This document shows positions 16,198-28,895 of a stretch of 64,000 nt of DNA, piece after piece. The stretch is from assembly GCA_021784755.1 (NCBI GenBank), contig JAJYHM010000072.1, positions 1-64,000 of the forward strand, in the 5' to 3' direction. Position numbers and translations under genes: made by a program. The notes beneath the pieces are model-generated. The model was not told the origin of the DNA. It made no database searches and saw only the letters and a program-made list of their open reading frames with translations. The stretch comes from Pseudomonadota bacterium. Its GTDB lineage: Bacteria; Pseudomonadota; Gammaproteobacteria; Acidiferrobacterales; Acidiferrobacteraceae. The first letter of the stretch is position 1; every line of letters begins with the position of its first letter.

Positions 16198-19100
16198 TTA
16201 GCGGTGCTGGCGGCGCGGCGGCGCCTCGACACCTGTCTGCGGATTGCCGCCGAGACTTTTTATGAGGGCCAACACCCCCTCGATGCGGGTATCGGGGTCG
16301 GCCCATTCCGCCTGCACCCGCAGGCCATGGGGCCCGTCCAAGCGGTATTGCTTGGGCGATGATTGCATGAGCGCGATCAGTTGCCCCGGGTCCAGCGCCG
16401 GATTGGGCGTGAATTGGATGCGCGCGCCCTTGGGGCCTGCGTCGATACGCGTGATGCCTAAGGGACGCGCAAGCCGCCTCAGGCGCGCGAGTCGAAAGAG
16501 GCGCGTGGCAGCCTTCGGGGGTGTGCCAAAGCGATCGGTGAGCTCGCCCGCCAGGTCGTCGAGCTCCTCGCCGGAGGCGGTGGCGATGCGCTTGTAGAAC
16601 ACGAGGCGCAGGTGCGGGTCCGGGCAATAGTCCTCGGGGAGCAGAGCCGGCACGTGTAGTTCGATGTCGGTTTGGCGGGTGAAGAGGGCCGCCTCTCCTG
16701 CGCCCTCGTGCCCGGCTTTCAAGGTGGCGACCGCGCGTTCCAGGAGCTCGCTGTAGAGGCCGAAGCCTATTTCGTTGATCTGGCCGCTCTGCGATTCGCC
16801 GAGGAGTTCGCCCGCGCCGCGGATCTCCAGGTCGTGGGAGGCGAGCGCGAAGCCCACGCCCAGATCTTCGAGGGAGGCGATCGCATCCAGGCGCTTGCGG
16901 GCATCGGCGGTCAGGGCCGCCGGGTCCGGGGTCAGGAGGTAGGCGTAGGCGCGATGGTGCGAGCGGCCGACGCGCCCGCGTAGCTGGTGGAGCTGGGCAA
17001 GCCCGAAGCGGTCGGCGCGCTCGATGATGATGGTATTGGCAGTCGGGACGTCGATACCGGTTTCTATGATGGTGCTGCAGAGCAGGATGTGGAAGCGCTG
17101 GTGATAGAAGTCGAGCATCACACGTTCCAGTTCGCGCTCCGGCATCTGTCCGTGGGCCACGCGGATGTCGACTTCCGGCAAAAGCGCCTTCAGTTCCTGT
17201 TCCCGTCGCGCCATGGAGCGGACGTCGTTGTGTAGGAAGTAGACCTGGCCTCCGCGGCGCATCTCACGCAGACAGGCCTCGCGGATCAAGGCCGTGTCCC
17301 ACGGCGTCACGAAGGTCTTGATCGACAGGCGATCCTGAGGGGGTGTGCCGATCAAGGAAACGTCGCGCAATCCCGCGAGCGCCATGTTCAGGGTGCGCGG
17401 TAGTGGTGTCGCAGTCAGGGTGAGGATGTCGACATGGGCGCGTAGCGCCTTCATGCGTTCCTTCTGGCGGACCCCGAAGCGGTGTTCCTCGTCGACGATG
17501 ACGAGGCCCAAGGCCTTGAAGCGCACGTCTTCTTGCAGGAGCCTGTGGGTCCCTATGGCGATGTCGACGTGGCCGGCCTCGAGGCGTTTCAGGGCCTGCT
17601 CGATTTCTTGGCGGCTGCGAAACCGGGACAGGATCTCGATCTCCACCGGGATGTCAGCGAAGCGGTCGCGGAAGTTCTGATAGTGCTGCTGGGCGAGCAG
17701 AGTGGTGGGTACGAGGACCGCCACCTGCTTGTGGTCCTGGACTGCGAGGAAGGCGGCGCGCATGGCGACCTCGGTCTTGCCAAAGCCCACGTCGCCGCAC
17801 ACCAGGCGATCCATGGGGCGCGGGCTTTCCATATCGGTCAAGACCTCGGCTATGACGCGCGTCTGGTCGGGCGTTTCTTCGAACGGGAAGGCATCGGCGA
17901 AGCGCGTGTACTCGAGGCCCCGGGCCGCGAAGGCGTATCCGGGCTTGGCCGCGCGCCGCGCGTAGATCTCGAGGAGTTCGGCCGCCGCATCACGGGCCTT
18001 CTCTTCGGCGCGGCGCTTGGCCTTGTCCCAGGCCTCGTTGCCGAGCTTGTGCAAGGGGGCGCGGTCCGGGTCGGTGCCGGTATAGCGTCCAAGAAGATGG
18101 AGGTCCGTGACGGGCACATAGAGCTTGTCGCCGCCGGCGTATTCGAGCGCCAGAAACTCGTTTTCAATGTCCGAGACCGAGAGCTTCACAAGCCCGAGAT
18201 AGCGGCCCACGCCGTGGTCTTCGTGCACCACCGCATCTCCGGCTTTAAGCTCGCCTAGCCCCTTCAGGAGGGCCTGCTGGTCGCGGACCTTGACGCGCCG
18301 CCGTCGCTGTTGCACGCGTTCGCCATAGAGCTGCGATTCGACAATGACGCTCAAGGAGGGGTCGTCGAGTTCCAGGCCGCGGTCGAGCGGCGCGGACATG
18401 AGACCAAGCGGCGCGTCGTCCTGGATGAAGGCCTGCCACGAATCGAAGGGGCGCGGGTGGTGTCCGTGGGCGCCAAGGGTGTCACGCAAGGCCTCGCGTC
18501 GACCGGCAGTCTCGGCCACGAGTAGCGTGCGCCGGCTATTCGTGTCGAGCGCCGCGAGCAGGGCGGCATAGGGTTCGGGTGTGCGCGTCTCTTGGGGTAG
18601 GAAGGGCGGTTCGCGGGTAGCGAAGCGTCGTACCACCCCGTCACCTTCGTCGGCGAGTGAGATGGCCGAGAAAGGTGCCAGGCGCTCATTCAGCTTTGCC
18701 GCGGTGAGAAACAGCCGCTCGGGTGGGAGGAGCGGCCGCTCTATGTGACCGCGGGTCGCCTCGTAGCGTTCCGCCGTTTCTTTCTCAAAGTGCTCGGTCT
18801 GCGCTTGCGCGCCTTCCATGAATACCAGGATCGCGTGGGCCGGCAGATAATCGACGAAAGTCGCGGTCTCGGAAAAAAAGAGCGGCAGGTAGTATTCGAT
18901 GCCGGCCGGGCTTCGGCCTTCACTCACTTCGCGATAAATGAGGCTCGCGCGCGGGTCGCCCGCGAATGCCACGCGGTAGTTCGACCGGAAGGTCTGGATG
19001 GCGTCGCCCGTGAGCGGATGTTCGCGCGCCGGCAGCACGCGGATTTCAGGGAGTGTCGTCTGCGAGCGCTGCGTCTCCGGGTCGAAGGTGCGAATCGACT

Positions 19101-19695
19101 CGATGGTGTCGTCGAAGAGGTCGATGCGGTAGGCCGTATCGGCCCCCATCGGAAACAGATCCACGAGCCCTCCGCGAATAGCGAACTCGCCGGCCTCCAT
19201 GACCTGGCCCACCGCGTGGTAGGCGGCTTGTACGAGGCGTTCGCGGAAGCGGTCTATATCGAGCTTGTCGCCGATGCGCAACAGGAAGCTGTGGCCGAGG
19301 AGGTGCGACGAGGGCGGCAGGATATGCATGAGCGTGGCTGCCGCCGTGAGCACGATGCCATGGGCCAGATGCGGGAGGGCCGCCAGCGTCGCCAGCCGTT
19401 CGGACACGATGTCCGGGTGCGGCGAGAAGCGGTCGTAGGGCAGGCACTCCCAGTCGGGAAAGGTGAGGACCGGCGGATCGTGCGGGTCCCGGTAGAACGC
19501 GATCTCGTCTTCGAGCCGCTCGCGTGAGCGCACGTCTTGCGTGACGACGATGAGGAGGCGGCCGCTCTCGGCAAGCCGCGCGAGCGCAAGCCCGCGGGCG
19601 CTTGCGTGGAGTCCCACCCAATGCTCCCGTCCGGACGGCGCCGGCGGATTCAGAGGGGAATAGACTGCGTTCGATTCGGGGGCGGACGTCACCAT
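16198..19695 (-). CDS. mfd: Transcription-repair coupling factor Mfd
   Basis: VHEDHGVGRYLGL...LEYAGGDKLYVPV (RID), GDVGFGKTEVAMRAAF (Walker A), DEEHRFGV, TATPLPRTL, RGRVGRS. ATG at 19695 preferred over ORF start 20286. Confidence 0.97.
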   Translation of the reverse strand: MVTSAPESNAVYSPLNPPAPSGREHWVGLHASARGLALARLAESGRLLIVVTQDVRSRERLEDEIAFYRDPHDPPVLTFPDWECLPYDRFSPHPDIVSERLATLAALPHLAHGIVLTAAATLMHILPPSSHLLGHSFLLRIGDKLDIDRFRERLVQAAYHAVGQVMEAGEFAIRGGLVDLFPMGADTAYRIDLFDDTIESIRTFDPETQRSQTTLPEIRVLPAREHPLTGDAIQTFRSNYRVAFAGDPRASLIYREVSEGRSPAGIEYYLPLFFSETATFVDYLPAHAILVFMEGAQAQTEHFEKETAERYEATRGHIERPLLPPERLFLTAAKLNERLAPFSAISLADEGDGVVRRFATREPPFLPQETRTPEPYAALLAALDTNSRRTLLVAETAGRREALRDTLGAHGHHPRPFDSWQAFIQDDAPLGLMSAPLDRGLELDDPSLSVIVESQLYGERVQQRRRRVKVRDQQALLKGLGELKAGDAVVHEDHGVGRYLGLVKLSVSDIENEFLALEYAGGDKLYVPVTDLHLLGRYTGTDPDRAPLHKLGNEAWDKAKRRAEEKARDAAAELLEIYARRAAKPGYAFAARGLEYTRFADAFPFEETPDQTRVIAEVLTDMESPRPMDRLVCGDVGFGKTEVAMRAAFLAVQDHKQVAVLVPTTLLAQQHYQNFRDRFADIPVEIEILSRFRSRQEIEQALKRLEAGHVDIAIGTHRLLQEDVRFKALGLVIVDEEHRFGVRQKERMKALRAHVDILTLTATPLPRTLNMALAGLRDVSLIGTPPQDRLSIKTFVTPWDTALIREACLREMRRGGQVYFLHNDVRSMARREQELKALLPEVDIRVAHGQMPERELERVMLDFYHQRFHILLCSTIIETGIDVPTANTIIIERADRFGLAQLHQLRGRVGRSHHRAYAYLLTPDPAALTADARKRLDAIASLEDLGVGFALASHDLEIRGAGELLGESQSGQINEIGFGLYSELLERAVATLKAGHEGAGEAALFTRQTDIELHVPALLPEDYCPDPHLRLVFYKRIATASGEELDDLAGELTDRFGTPPKAATRLFRLARLRRLARPLGITRIDAGPKGARIQFTPNPALDPGQLIALMQSSPKQYRLDGPHGLRVQAEWADPDTRIEGVLALIKSLGGNPQTGVEAPPRRQHR

Positions 19696-20088
19696 AGGGC
19701 CGGCATTGTAATCCAAAGCGCGGTGTGATGAGGAGCGTTGTCGTGGCGGTGCGCTCGCGCATCGCCCGTTGGGGACTCTGTTTGGGGTGCGGCGGGGTGT
19801 GTGCGCCGACATCCGCGTACCATGACTCTTGGGTGATAGTCCCGGCGCCGAGTCGGGGGCGTGCGGGTCAAAACGGAGGCTTTGTGCGCTTTCGTTGTCC
19901 GTCTTCAGGTCTTCAGGGCATAATGGGGGCCCATGGCGCGGGTGTACCGATGACACGAGAGCAAGTTGAGGTCGCAGGGGTCGAGATGGCGATGCGAGGC
20001 ACGAGCGAAGGCCGGGTGCGAGCGCCGATCGCCGAGGCCCCAGCCGTAGGGGCGTGTGTTCTTTCGAAATTTGGTCCGCGAAGGGTGT

Positions 20089-20589
20089 ATGAAAAAAGGT
20101 GACTTCAAGGTCGGGCAGGATGTCTTTTACCCCACCGCCGGTGTCGGGGTCATAGAGGGCATGGAGGAAGTGGTTTTCGGGGTCGAGCATGAGCTCTGCT
20201 ACGTCATACGGATCCCCGAGAACCGCGTCACGATCAAGGTGCCGAAGACCCGTGCTGTGAGCAATGGCCTGCGTCCGCTCTTGCATGGCAAGGGCGTGAA
20301 GGAGCTTCTCGCGGTCTTAGCCGACAAAAGTAGCGTGCGGCCGGCGGGTCCCTGGGCCGAGCACTACAAGGATCTCGAACGGCGCATTCAGTCCGGCGGG
20401 GTCCTGCAGGTGGGTTCGGCGGTGCGCGATCTGCTGCGCCTGAAGGCCGAGGCCGGCCTGTCGTTCGAAGAGGCACGCCTCTTGGAGTTGGCTGACGGTT
20501 ATCTCACCCGAGAACTCGCCGTAGCCCAGGGCGTGAGTCTCGAGGCTGCGCGTGAGGTCATCCGCGGATCGGTGGGACTGGGAACCTAG
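20089..20589 (+). CDS. CarD-like (CarD_CdnL_TRCF) transcriptional regulator
   Basis: MKKGDFKVGQDVFYPTAGVGVIEGMEE...CYVIRIPENRVTIKVPKTRAVSNGLRPL plus helical C-terminal domain. Confidence 0.88.
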   Translation: MKKGDFKVGQDVFYPTAGVGVIEGMEEVVFGVEHELCYVIRIPENRVTIKVPKTRAVSNGLRPLLHGKGVKELLAVLADKSSVRPAGPWAEHYKDLERRIQSGGVLQVGSAVRDLLRLKAEAGLSFEEARLLELADGYLTRELAVAQGVSLEAAREVIRGSVGLGT

Positions 20590-20594
20590 GGCAG

Positions 20595-21302
20595 GTGTCA
20601 TCTCCTCGCGTTTTTGTCGTCGTGCCGGCCGCTGGCCGCGGTATGCGATTCGGGGCCTCGCGCCCGAAGCAATACCTTCCGCTTGCAGGCGCCACAGTCA
20701 TCGCCCAGACCTTGCGACGACTCGATTGCCTGTGCGCGCGCGCCATCGCGGTGGGCCTTGCCCCCGACGATTCCTATTGGGCGGCCGTGCGGCCGACGCT
20801 CACCACGCCGCTTCTGACCTTCGTAGGCGGTGGCGAGCGCGTCCTCACGGTCCTGAACGGACTCGCGGCCCTGGGGGGCGAGGCGGCCTCGGGCGATCTC
20901 GTGTTTGTGCATGACGCTGCGCGCCCTTGTGTCCGCGAAGCCGATTTGCGGCGTCTCCACGAGGCGGCGCTCGAGTCGCCCGACGGCGCGCTCCTGGCGC
21001 GTCCCGTGGCTGATACCGTCAAGCGCGGCGATGCGCGGCGCGAGGTGATCGCCACCGTCGATCGCCGCGACCTCTGGCTTGCCCAGACGCCACAGGTCTT
21101 CCGGTTCGAGCGGCTCTATGCGGCGCTGTCGGCGGCGGTGGCGGCCAACGAACTTGTGACCGACGAGGCGGCCGCCGTCGAGCGCCTGGGCGGCCACCCC
21201 CGGCTCGTGGCCGGCAGCCACGACAACCTCAAGATCACGATGCCCGAGGACCTAGCCCTCGCGGAGATCTATCTGGCGCAACAAGATTCTCGGAGCGGAT
21301 GA
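20595..21302 (+). CDS. ispD: 2-C-methyl-D-erythritol 4-phosphate cytidylyltransferase
   Basis: VVVPAAGRGMRFGASRPKQYLPL, VHDAARPCV, GSHDNLKITMPEDL; GTG start. Confidence 0.95.
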   Translation: MSSPRVFVVVPAAGRGMRFGASRPKQYLPLAGATVIAQTLRRLDCLCARAIAVGLAPDDSYWAAVRPTLTTPLLTFVGGGERVLTVLNGLAALGGEAASGDLVFVHDAARPCVREADLRRLHEAALESPDGALLARPVADTVKRGDARREVIATVDRRDLWLAQTPQVFRFERLYAALSAAVAANELVTDEAAAVERLGGHPRLVAGSHDNLKITMPEDLALAEIYLAQQDSRSG

Positions 21303-21306
21303 CGAT

Positions 21307-21785
21307 ATGCGGATAGGGCAGGGATTCGATGCGCACGGGCTGGTCGAGGGTCGGCCGCTGATTCTAGGGGGCGTGACGATCCCGCACCCCCGCGGTCTCG
21401 GCGGTCATTCCGACGCTGATGTGCTGACCCACGCGGTGACGAGCGCCTGTCTCGGGGCGGCCGCCTTGGGCGATCTGGGTCGGCATTTCCCGGCCAAGGA
21501 TGCCCGTTACCGGAATTGCGACAGCCGCATGTTGCTGCGTACCGTGGTCGCCATGATCAAGGAACGGGGGCTATTCGTAGTCAACATGGATGCCACGATC
21601 GTGGCCGAGGCTCCGCGTCTTGCTCCGTTCGTCGGGCAGATGGTCGAGCACCTCGCCGCCGACCTCGAGGTCGCATTGGACTGCGTGAACGTCAAGGCGA
21701 CGACCACCGAGGGGATGGGCTATACCGGACGCGCCGAGGGCATGAGCGCGCATGCCGTCGTGCTTTTGGATCGGCGGCGAGCGCC

Positions 21786-21789
<4 letters not shown>
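21307..21789 (+). CDS. ispF: 2-C-methyl-D-erythritol 2,4-cyclodiphosphate synthase
   Basis: MRIGQGFDAH, GHSDADVLTHA, KATTTEGMGYTGRAEG. Confidence 0.97.
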
Positions 21790-23301
<1,512 letters not shown>

Positions 23302-23404
23302 TCAGGTATTATAGGCCCAATCCTGCCCCTTTTGTCGGCCTGGATCAACGCGCCGTGGCGGGCTCGTCCAAAGCCCGTTAGACTGGCAAGGATCGGAGGA
23401 TCGT

Positions 23405-24469
23405 ATGCGCATAGGGATACCACGGGAAGTGAAGCCATGGGAAGCGCGGGTCGCGTTGGTGCCGCACGCGGTGGCGGTCCTGGTCCAGGAGGGGCATGAG
23501 ATCTTCTTTGAGGCGGGGGCGGGTTGCGGCAGTGGTTTCGGTGATGAGGAGTATGCGGTGCACGGTGCGCGCATCGTCCCCGACGCCGAGACGCTCTTCC
23601 GGTCGGCGCAACTGATCGTGAAGGTCAAGGAACCGATCAGTGAGGAGTGGCACCTGTTCCGGTCCGATCACATCTTGTTTTCCTATCTGCACCTCGCCGC
23701 CAACCGCCCATTGACCGAGGCCCTTCAAGGGCTTGGCCTCACCGCCGTGGCCTTCGAGACCGTCGTCCAGGATGGCCACCTCCCGCTGCTTGCGCCTATG
23801 AGCGATATCGCCGGACGGCTTGCAATCCAGATCGGGGCGCAACTCCTGCACGCTGGGGCGGGCGGCCGCGGCATCCTCTTGGGTGGCCTGCCCGGGGCCG
23901 AGCGTGGCCATGTGGTTGTGGTGGGCGCCGGAGAAGCGGGAGGCAATGCCGTGCGCGTGGCCGCCGCGCTCGGTGCGCGGGTTACCGTATTCGATCGCTT
24001 ACGCTCCCGTTTGAGCGCCATGATGGCGGTAGGCCCCAATGTGACAGCCTTGCCGGCCTACGAGGAGACGATCGCGGCGGCGGCGCGCGAGGCCGATCTG
24101 CTCATAGGCGCCGTACTCGTGGCAGGCGCCCGTGCCCCGCGCGTTGTGACCCGCTCGATGGTGCGTGGGATGCGGCGGGGCTCTGTCATCGTTGATATCG
24201 CGATCGACCAGGGCGGATGTGTGGAGACGATACGTCCGACCGATTACGGGCATCCGGCCTATGTCGAAGAGGGTGTCATCCATTTTGGTGTGACCAATAT
24301 GCCGGGTGCCGTACCGCGTACCGCATCGCAGGCGCTCTCCGCGGTGCTGCTCCCTTATGTGCAGATCTTAGCCGCACACGGGGTCGACGATGCGCGGCTC
24401 GCCGGCGGTCTCAATGTGCGCGAGGGCCGCATCGTCCACGATGCGGTCGCGTCCGCCATGTCATCATGA
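23405..24469 (+). CDS. ald: Alanine dehydrogenase
   Basis: [20 protein letters not shown]...KVKEP...[27 protein letters not shown]...[15 protein letters not shown]. Confidence 0.95.
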   Translation: MRIGIPREVKPWEARVALVPHAVAVLVQEGHEIFFEAGAGCGSGFGDEEYAVHGARIVPDAETLFRSAQLIVKVKEPISEEWHLFRSDHILFSYLHLAANRPLTEALQGLGLTAVAFETVVQDGHLPLLAPMSDIAGRLAIQIGAQLLHAGAGGRGILLGGLPGAERGHVVVVGAGEAGGNAVRVAAALGARVTVFDRLRSRLSAMMAVGPNVTALPAYEETIAAAAREADLLIGAVLVAGARAPRVVTRSMVRGMRRGSVIVDIAIDQGGCVETIRPTDYGHPAYVEEGVIHFGVTNMPGAVPRTASQALSAVLLPYVQILAAHGVDDARLAGGLNVREGRIVHDAVASAMSS

Positions 24470-24512
24470 GGTGCCAGGTGTCGGCCGGGCGTGGCGTGGA
24501 GACTTCACTCGC

Positions 24513-26768
24513 ATGAGTCAGGCACGGTTTAAGCGCGAGCGGGCGGCGCTTGCGCCCGCGGCGTCGCGCCTCGTGCGTGAGGCCTTGCTGTTTGTGGTAT
24601 TGGCGCTCGCTCTTTATATGGCGCTCGCGCTCGCGACCTTCCATGGCGACGATCCCGGGTGGTCGCACACAGGCGGCACCGCAGTGCGTAACGCGGGCGG
24701 ACTTGTCGGCGCATGGCTCTCGGATAGTCTGCTCGCGCTGCTTGGTGTGCCCTCCTATGTGATTCCGGTCCTCGTCGCCTGGGGCGGCGTGCGTCTTTTG
24801 CGCCCGCGCGCCGCGGCCCCTGGACATTCATTGAAGGTGGCGGCGTTTGGCGTGGCGCTTGCCTTCGTCGGCGCCTGTGGTTTGGCGGGTCTGGATTTCC
24901 ACGGACCGCTCTTCCTGCCATTTCGCGCCGGCGGCCTCTTGGGCGGAGTCGTGTCGACCGCCCTCTCGCGCATCATAGATCCGGTGGGGGCGACCCTCTT
25001 CCTGCTCGCCGTGTTTCTGGCGGGTTTTACCCTTGCGACCGGCATCTCTTGGTTCGGAGTCATGGATCGCGTCGGGGATGCGGCCTTTGGCGTGGTATTC
25101 GGGATCAGGGCGCGCCTCGGGGCTTTGGCGGATCGTTGGCGAGGCAGGCGCGCACGTCACGAACGCGAGGAGACGGTACTGAGGGGCCGTAAGGCCTTGA
25201 AGCGGCCCGCGCCGCCGCGCATCGAGCCCGCCGTGGGGGCGCCCGAGGAGCCGCCGGTCGCGCGCAGCCGCCAGACGAGCTTTCTCGCATCTACCGATTC
25301 GGCATTGCCTTCGCTGTCTCTGCTCGACATGCCCTCGGGAGAGAAGGCGAGCTTTTCCGAGGAGTCGCTGCACGCCATGTCGCGTCTCCTCGAAAAGAAG
25401 CTACTCGACTTTCATATCGAAGTTAAGGTGGAGGCGGTGCACCCGGGTCCTGTCATCACGCGCTTCGAGATCGAGCCCGCCCCCGGCATCAAGGCCAGCC
25501 AGATTACGGGGTTGCAGCGGGATCTGGCCCGCGCCTTGTCGGTAGTGAGTGTGCGTGTGGTCGAGAACATACCGGGTAAGACCTATATCGGGATCGAGGT
25601 GCCCAACGAGCGGCGCGAAGTGGTGCGCTTGCGCGAGATCCTCTCATCCAGCGCCTATGAGGCGGTCGCCTCGCCGCTTGCGCTCGCGCTCGGAAAGGAC
25701 ATAAGCGGCCAGCCTGTCGTGACGGATCTGGCGCGTATGCCGCACCTCCTGATCGCGGGCACCACCGGGTCTGGGAAGTCCGTGTGTCTGAACGCCGTGA
25801 TCTTGAGTTTCGTCTATAAGGCGACGCCCGCCGACGTGCGGCTCATCCTGATTGATCCCAAGATGCTCGAGCTCGCCGTCTATGACGGGCTACCGCACCT
25901 CCTGGCGCCTGTGGTCACGGACATGAAGCAGGCCGCGCAGGCCTTGCGGTGGTGTATAGGCGAGATGGATCGCCGTTACCGGGCCATGGCCTCCCTCGGC
26001 GTGCGCAATCTTGCCGGCTACAACAAGCGCTATGACGACGCGCACGCACGTGGCGAGATATTGAACGATCCCCTGGCGCCCGAGGGGGAGGTGCGGGAGA
26101 TGGGCCGGCTCCCCTATGTGGTCATCGTCATTGATGAGTTGGCGGATCTTATGATGGTGGTCGGTAAGAAGGTCGAGGAGCTGATCGCGCGCCTTGCGCA
26201 GAAGGCGCGTGCGGCGGGACTACATCTCGTACTCGCCACGCAGAGGCCGTCGGTCGACGTCATTACCGGGCTCATCAAGGCCAATATTCCGGCGCGCATT
26301 GCCTTTCAGGTATCTGCCAAGGTCGATTCGCGCACGGTCTTGGATCAGATGGGGGCGGAACAATTGCTGGGCCACGGCGATATGCTGTTCTTGCAGGCGG
26401 GGACCGGGTTTCCGCATCGCGTCCACGGCGCCTTTGTGGCCGATGCCGAGGTGCATAAAGTGGTCTCGGCCCTGAAAAAGACCGGCACGCCTGTGTATGA
26501 CGAGCGCATATTCGCCCCCGAAGAGGGTGGCGAAGGTAGCGTGGAAGGCGGAACGGAAGACGGTGAGGCCGACGAATTGTATGATGAGGCCTTGCGTATC
26601 GTGACCGAGAGCCGACGCGCCTCGGTGTCCGGTGTGCAGCGGCGCCTGCGCATAGGATATAACCGGGCTGCGCGGCTTATTGAACAGATGGAGCGTTCGG
26701 GCGTGGTCGGTCCGCTCCAATCGAACGGCAGCCGCGAGGTGCTCGCGCCGCCCCCACCGGAGGATTGA
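24513..26768 (+). CDS. ftsK: DNA translocase FtsK
   Basis: Multiple N-terminal TM segments; [17 protein letters not shown] Walker [13 protein letters not shown]-terminal gamma winged helix ([24 protein letters not shown]). Confidence 0.97.
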   Translation: MSQARFKRERAALAPAASRLVREALLFVVLALALYMALALATFHGDDPGWSHTGGTAVRNAGGLVGAWLSDSLLALLGVPSYVIPVLVAWGGVRLLRPRAAAPGHSLKVAAFGVALAFVGACGLAGLDFHGPLFLPFRAGGLLGGVVSTALSRIIDPVGATLFLLAVFLAGFTLATGISWFGVMDRVGDAAFGVVFGIRARLGALADRWRGRRARHEREETVLRGRKALKRPAPPRIEPAVGAPEEPPVARSRQTSFLASTDSALPSLSLLDMPSGEKASFSEESLHAMSRLLEKKLLDFHIEVKVEAVHPGPVITRFEIEPAPGIKASQITGLQRDLARALSVVSVRVVENIPGKTYIGIEVPNERREVVRLREILSSSAYEAVASPLALALGKDISGQPVVTDLARMPHLLIAGTTGSGKSVCLNAVILSFVYKATPADVRLILIDPKMLELAVYDGLPHLLAPVVTDMKQAAQALRWCIGEMDRRYRAMASLGVRNLAGYNKRYDDAHARGEILNDPLAPEGEVREMGRLPYVVIVIDELADLMMVVGKKVEELIARLAQKARAAGLHLVLATQRPSVDVITGLIKANIPARIAFQVSAKVDSRTVLDQMGAEQLLGHGDMLFLQAGTGFPHRVHGAFVADAEVHKVVSALKKTGTPVYDERIFAPEEGGEGSVEGGTEDGEADELYDEALRIVTESRRASVSGVQRRLRIGYNRAARLIEQMERSGVVGPLQSNGSREVLAPPPPED

Positions 26769-26771
26769 TTC

Positions 26772-27383
26772 ATGGGCCGCAACTTCTTATCGGTCGCCTT
26801 GTGGCTCGCGGCCCTGGTCCCGTCACAGGTCTTTGCCGCCGATCTTGCGCGATTCTTCGCCACCGTCCATACCCTGCATGGACAATTCACGCAGACCGTG
26901 CGCGACCACCGCGGACGGGTGGTGAGCCATGGCCAAGGGCAGCTTTGGCTTGAGCGTCCGGGGCGATTCCGTTGGGATTATTCGGCGCCCTACCGGGAGC
27001 AGATCATAGGACATGGGCATAGTGTGTGGTTGTATGATCCTGGGCTTGCGCAGGCTACGCGCTACAGTGCGAGCGCCGCGCTTGGCCGCACGCCTGCGCT
27101 CCTGCTGGCGGGCGATGGTCATCTTAAGAACTTCTTTTCGGTGCGAACGCTCGCAAGCCGCGGTGGATTGCGGTGGATAAGCCTTAAGCCGCATGGCCGC
27201 GGCCAAGGCTTCCGCTGGATTCGGATCGGCTACCACGGGGCGCGCATCCGGCGCATCATCGTGGAGGACGCCATGGATCAGACGACCGACATCCGCTTGC
27301 GCGGTCTGCACTGGAACATGCGACTTCCAAGTTCCACCTTCCGGTTCCGGCCGCCACCGCACACGGCCATCGTCTACCAATAG
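26772..27383 (+). CDS. lolA: Outer-membrane lipoprotein carrier protein LolA
   Basis: Signal peptide; LHGQFTQTVRDHRG...GRFRWDYSAPYREQIIGHGHSVWLYDPGLAQAT; position between ftsK and rarA. Confidence 0.93.
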   Translation: MGRNFLSVALWLAALVPSQVFAADLARFFATVHTLHGQFTQTVRDHRGRVVSHGQGQLWLERPGRFRWDYSAPYREQIIGHGHSVWLYDPGLAQATRYSASAALGRTPALLLAGDGHLKNFFSVRTLASRGGLRWISLKPHGRGQGFRWIRIGYHGARIRRIIVEDAMDQTTDIRLRGLHWNMRLPSSTFRFRPPPHTAIVYQ

Positions 27384-28672
27384 TGCATACTCCCCTGGCG
27401 GAACGCCTGCGCCCCCGGACTCTTGCCGAGTTCGTGGGACAGGAGTCGCTGTTGGCGGCTGATGCGCCGCTGCGTGTAGCCTATCAACGCGGCCACCCTT
27501 ATCCCATGATTCTTTATGGGCCGCCAGGAAGCGGCAAGACCACGCTCGCGCGTCTGCTGGCGCAGGCCTCGGGCGAGGAGTTCGTCGCCTTGAGCGCGCT
27601 TTCGAGCGGTGTGCGGGAATTGAAGGATTTGGAGGAGCGCGGGCGGCAGGCGCGCGAAAAGGGTCGCGGCCTCATCGTCTTCGTAGACGAGATTCACCGC
27701 TACACGCGTGCCCAGCAGGATGCGCTGCTGCGACCCTTGGAGGAGGGCAGCGTGGTCCTGATCGGGGCGACGACCGAGAACCCGGCCTTTGCGCTCACGG
27801 CCGCCATCCTCTCGCGTCTGCGACTCCATGTTCTAGAGCCTCTCACCGAGCAGGATTTGAACGCGCTCCTGCATCGGGCCCTGGAGGCGCCAGAGGGCCT
27901 GGCGAGTGCCTTCACGGCGTCGGACGAGGCGCTCGCCTTCGTAGCGGAACTGGCCGACGGCGATGGGCGCCGGGCGCTCACCCTGCTTGAGATGGCAGCG
28001 GAGCTTGTGGAGGAGGCGGGCACCGGGCTCATTGAGGAGCCACACGTGCGCCGAGCGGCCGGCACACGTTATCGGCGCTTCGATAAAGGTGGAGATCTCT
28101 TTTATGACCAGATCTCCGCTCTGCACAAGGCAGTGCGTGGCTCGAGCCCCGATGGCGCCTTGTATTGGCTCGCGCGGCTGCTTGATGGGGGTTGCGACCC
28201 GCGCTACGTCGCCCGGAGGTTGGTGCGCGCCGCGAGCGAGGATATCGGTAACGCCGATCCGCGCGCACTCACCATCGCCCTGGATGCCTGGCAGGCCTTC
28301 GATCGCCTCGGGCGTCCCGAGGGGGATCTCGCGCTTGCGCACGCCACGGCGTATCTGGCTTCGGCACCCAAGAGTAACGCCGTCTATCGGGCCTTCCAGG
28401 CCGCCCTGCGCGATGTGCAAACCCACGGGACGCAACCGGTTCCAGTGCATCTGCGCAACGCCCCGACCAAGCTTGCCCGAAGCTTGGGCCACGGCCGCGA
28501 TTACCGCTACCCCCACGACGAACCCGAGGCCTATGCGGCTGGTGTCTCCTATTTTCCCGACGGCATGAAACCTGCGGTCTACTACGAACCCACCGACCGT
28601 GGTCTAGAGGGTCGCATCAAGGAGCGTTTCATGCGGCTGCGTACCCGCGACCGCGAAGAGGGCGGGTCGTAG
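27383..28672 (+). CDS. rarA: Replication-associated recombination protein RarA (MgsA)
   Basis: PLAERLRPRTLAEFVGQESLL, YGPPGSGKTTLARLLA, GATTENPAF; GTG start overlapping lolA stop. Confidence 0.96.
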   Translation: MHTPLAERLRPRTLAEFVGQESLLAADAPLRVAYQRGHPYPMILYGPPGSGKTTLARLLAQASGEEFVALSALSSGVRELKDLEERGRQAREKGRGLIVFVDEIHRYTRAQQDALLRPLEEGSVVLIGATTENPAFALTAAILSRLRLHVLEPLTEQDLNALLHRALEAPEGLASAFTASDEALAFVAELADGDGRRALTLLEMAAELVEEAGTGLIEEPHVRRAAGTRYRRFDKGGDLFYDQISALHKAVRGSSPDGALYWLARLLDGGCDPRYVARRLVRAASEDIGNADPRALTIALDAWQAFDRLGRPEGDLALAHATAYLASAPKSNAVYRAFQAALRDVQTHGTQPVPVHLRNAPTKLARSLGHGRDYRYPHDEPEAYAAGVSYFPDGMKPAVYYEPTDRGLEGRIKERFMRLRTRDREEGGS

Positions 28673-28895
28673 GGGCATATAGCGAAGGCGACCGGAGCCT
28701 TGCCGGCCGCCTCCTTTAGACGCCTTACGTTATAACGGTTTTTTCCGGACGAGATGCAGGGAACTGCCTTCTCTGTGCGCGCCGCGACGAGGTGGTGCGG
28801 CCCGCTGGATAGATGTCTAACAGACCGAAGTCGGATTGTCTCTAGGCGGCCGCTGCCGCTAAATGGCACCAGCTGAGCCGTTACAGGGACGTAAC

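Noticed and set aside
17482-19527. + strand ORFs of 258 and 260 aa within mfd
   Set aside because: Antisense shadow ORFs opposite conserved Mfd motifs.
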